Assembly (NCBI RefSeq): GCF_035982055.1 | Contig: NZ_CP108427.1 | Coordinates: forward strand, 5,517,001 to 5,581,000 | Length of the DNA: 64,000 nt | Direction: 5' to 3' | Origin: Streptomyces sp. NBC_01288 | GTDB lineage: Bacteria > Actinomycetota > Actinomycetes > Streptomycetales > Streptomycetaceae | Shown: positions 63,741 through 64,000 of the stretch, piece after piece | Numbering within the stretch: the first letter of the stretch is position 1 | How the letters are laid out: every line of letters starts with the position of its first letter | The notes under the pieces: generated by a model | Databases searched by the model: none | Told to the model about the DNA's origin: nothing | What the model saw: only the letters and a program-made list of their open reading frames with translations | Position numbers and translations under genes: made by a program

Positions 63741-64000
63741 TTAGCTGTCGGAACCGCCCGCCCGCAGCGAAGCCAGGTCCGCCTTGACGGTGTTGATCGG
63801 GATGGCGAAGCCGATGCCGATGTTTCCGGCCTCGGACGACGAGGACGAGGAGTCCGAACTGGACGAGTACATCGCGGAGTTGATGCCGATGATGTTGCCG
63901 TTCGCGTCGATCAGGGCGCCGCCGGAGTTGCCGGGGTTGAGGGCCGCGTCGGTCTGGATCGCCTTGTACGTCGTCGTGGACGAACCGGTGTCGCCGTTGA
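63741..64000 (-). CDS. HtrA-like serine protease, C-terminal part (runs off the window)
   Basis: The last 86 residues are visible. They hold the catalytic Ser in [14 protein letters not shown], followed by [13 protein letters not shown] and [17 protein letters not shown], the standard end of an HtrA/DegP protease domain. The protein stops soon afterwards with no PDZ domain, unlike typical DegP. It sits upstream of the CssRS-like genes in the same direction and is likely their target. The active-site His and Asp are outside the window. Confidence 0.9.
   Translation of the reverse strand, partial: NGDTGSSTTTYKAIQTDAALNPGNSGGALIDANGNIIGINSAMYSSSSDSSSSSSEAGNIGIGFAIPINTVKADLASLRAGGSDS

Overview
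This window is a stretch of Streptomyces chromosome. The DNA is G+C-rich with G/C in nearly all third codon positions. The 16S-23S-5S rRNA operon has a typical Streptomyces sequence and no tRNA in its spacer. GTG and TTG starts with GGAGG-type ribosome sites are common. Actinobacterial families abound (mycothiol synthase, SCO6880 family, DUF397, DUF5753). From memory, not searched, the order from the type IV secretion-like cluster through pit, pstBACS, nudix, CHAD, ppk, the 5'-nucleotidase and the CssRS-like pair to an HtrA-like protease matches roughly SCO4126 to SCO4157 of S. coelicolor. This is therefore core-chromosome context with local insertions and duplications.

Layout. 0-0.9 kb: a divergent MFS/MarR pair. 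0.93-6.8 kb: a complete rRNA operon with several promoters and a strong terminator. 6.8-14.5 kb: a GNAT gene, then a six-gene minus-strand operon resembling type IV secretion or conjugation machinery, with a VirB4-like ATPase but no relaxase. 14.8-18.4 kb: two tandem, duplicated secreted S53 peptidases. 18.4-27 kb: TetR/SDR, VOC, DUF397, a secreted S1 protease, a lytic transglycosylase/NlpC protein, PAP2, a secreted FAD oxidase and a lipoprotein. 27-39 kb: CsoR with its operator, then phosphate metabolism: a DUF47/PiT pair, pstSCAB (order on the minus strand) with a PHO box and an attenuator, and nudix, CHAD and ppk. 39-48 kb: two ABC systems flanking a divergent GntR/ECF-sigma region. 48-52.8 kb: an Xre/DUF397 module, a frameshifted anti-sigma-like ATPase, mshD and a secreted 5'-nucleotidase. 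52.8-56.7 kb: five tandem genes for 37-39-residue Lys/Pro/Ala-rich peptides, an ABC exporter and an orphan response regulator. 56.7-61 kb: two PH-domain-like membrane paralogs and a second Xre/DUF397/DUF6247 module with a broken toxin-like gene. 61.1-64 kb: a CssRS-like two-component system, a small protein and the end of an HtrA-like protease.

How the genes work together. Phosphate import (PstSCAB, PiT), polyphosphate storage (Ppk, CHAD) and phosphate release from nucleotides (5'-nucleotidase) are close together, and a PHO box precedes pstS. Protein export and its quality control are represented by several secreted proteases and the CssRS/HtrA locus.

The best candidate for something undescribed is the array of five small cationic peptide genes (53.0-54.0 kb). 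Each has its own strong ribosome site and no acidic residues or nearly none, with a conserved N-terminus (MSFHKI) and C-terminus (RPVGHK). The array is followed by a hairpin, an ABC exporter and a response regulator. Its function is unknown. All family calls come from reading motifs, not from database searches.
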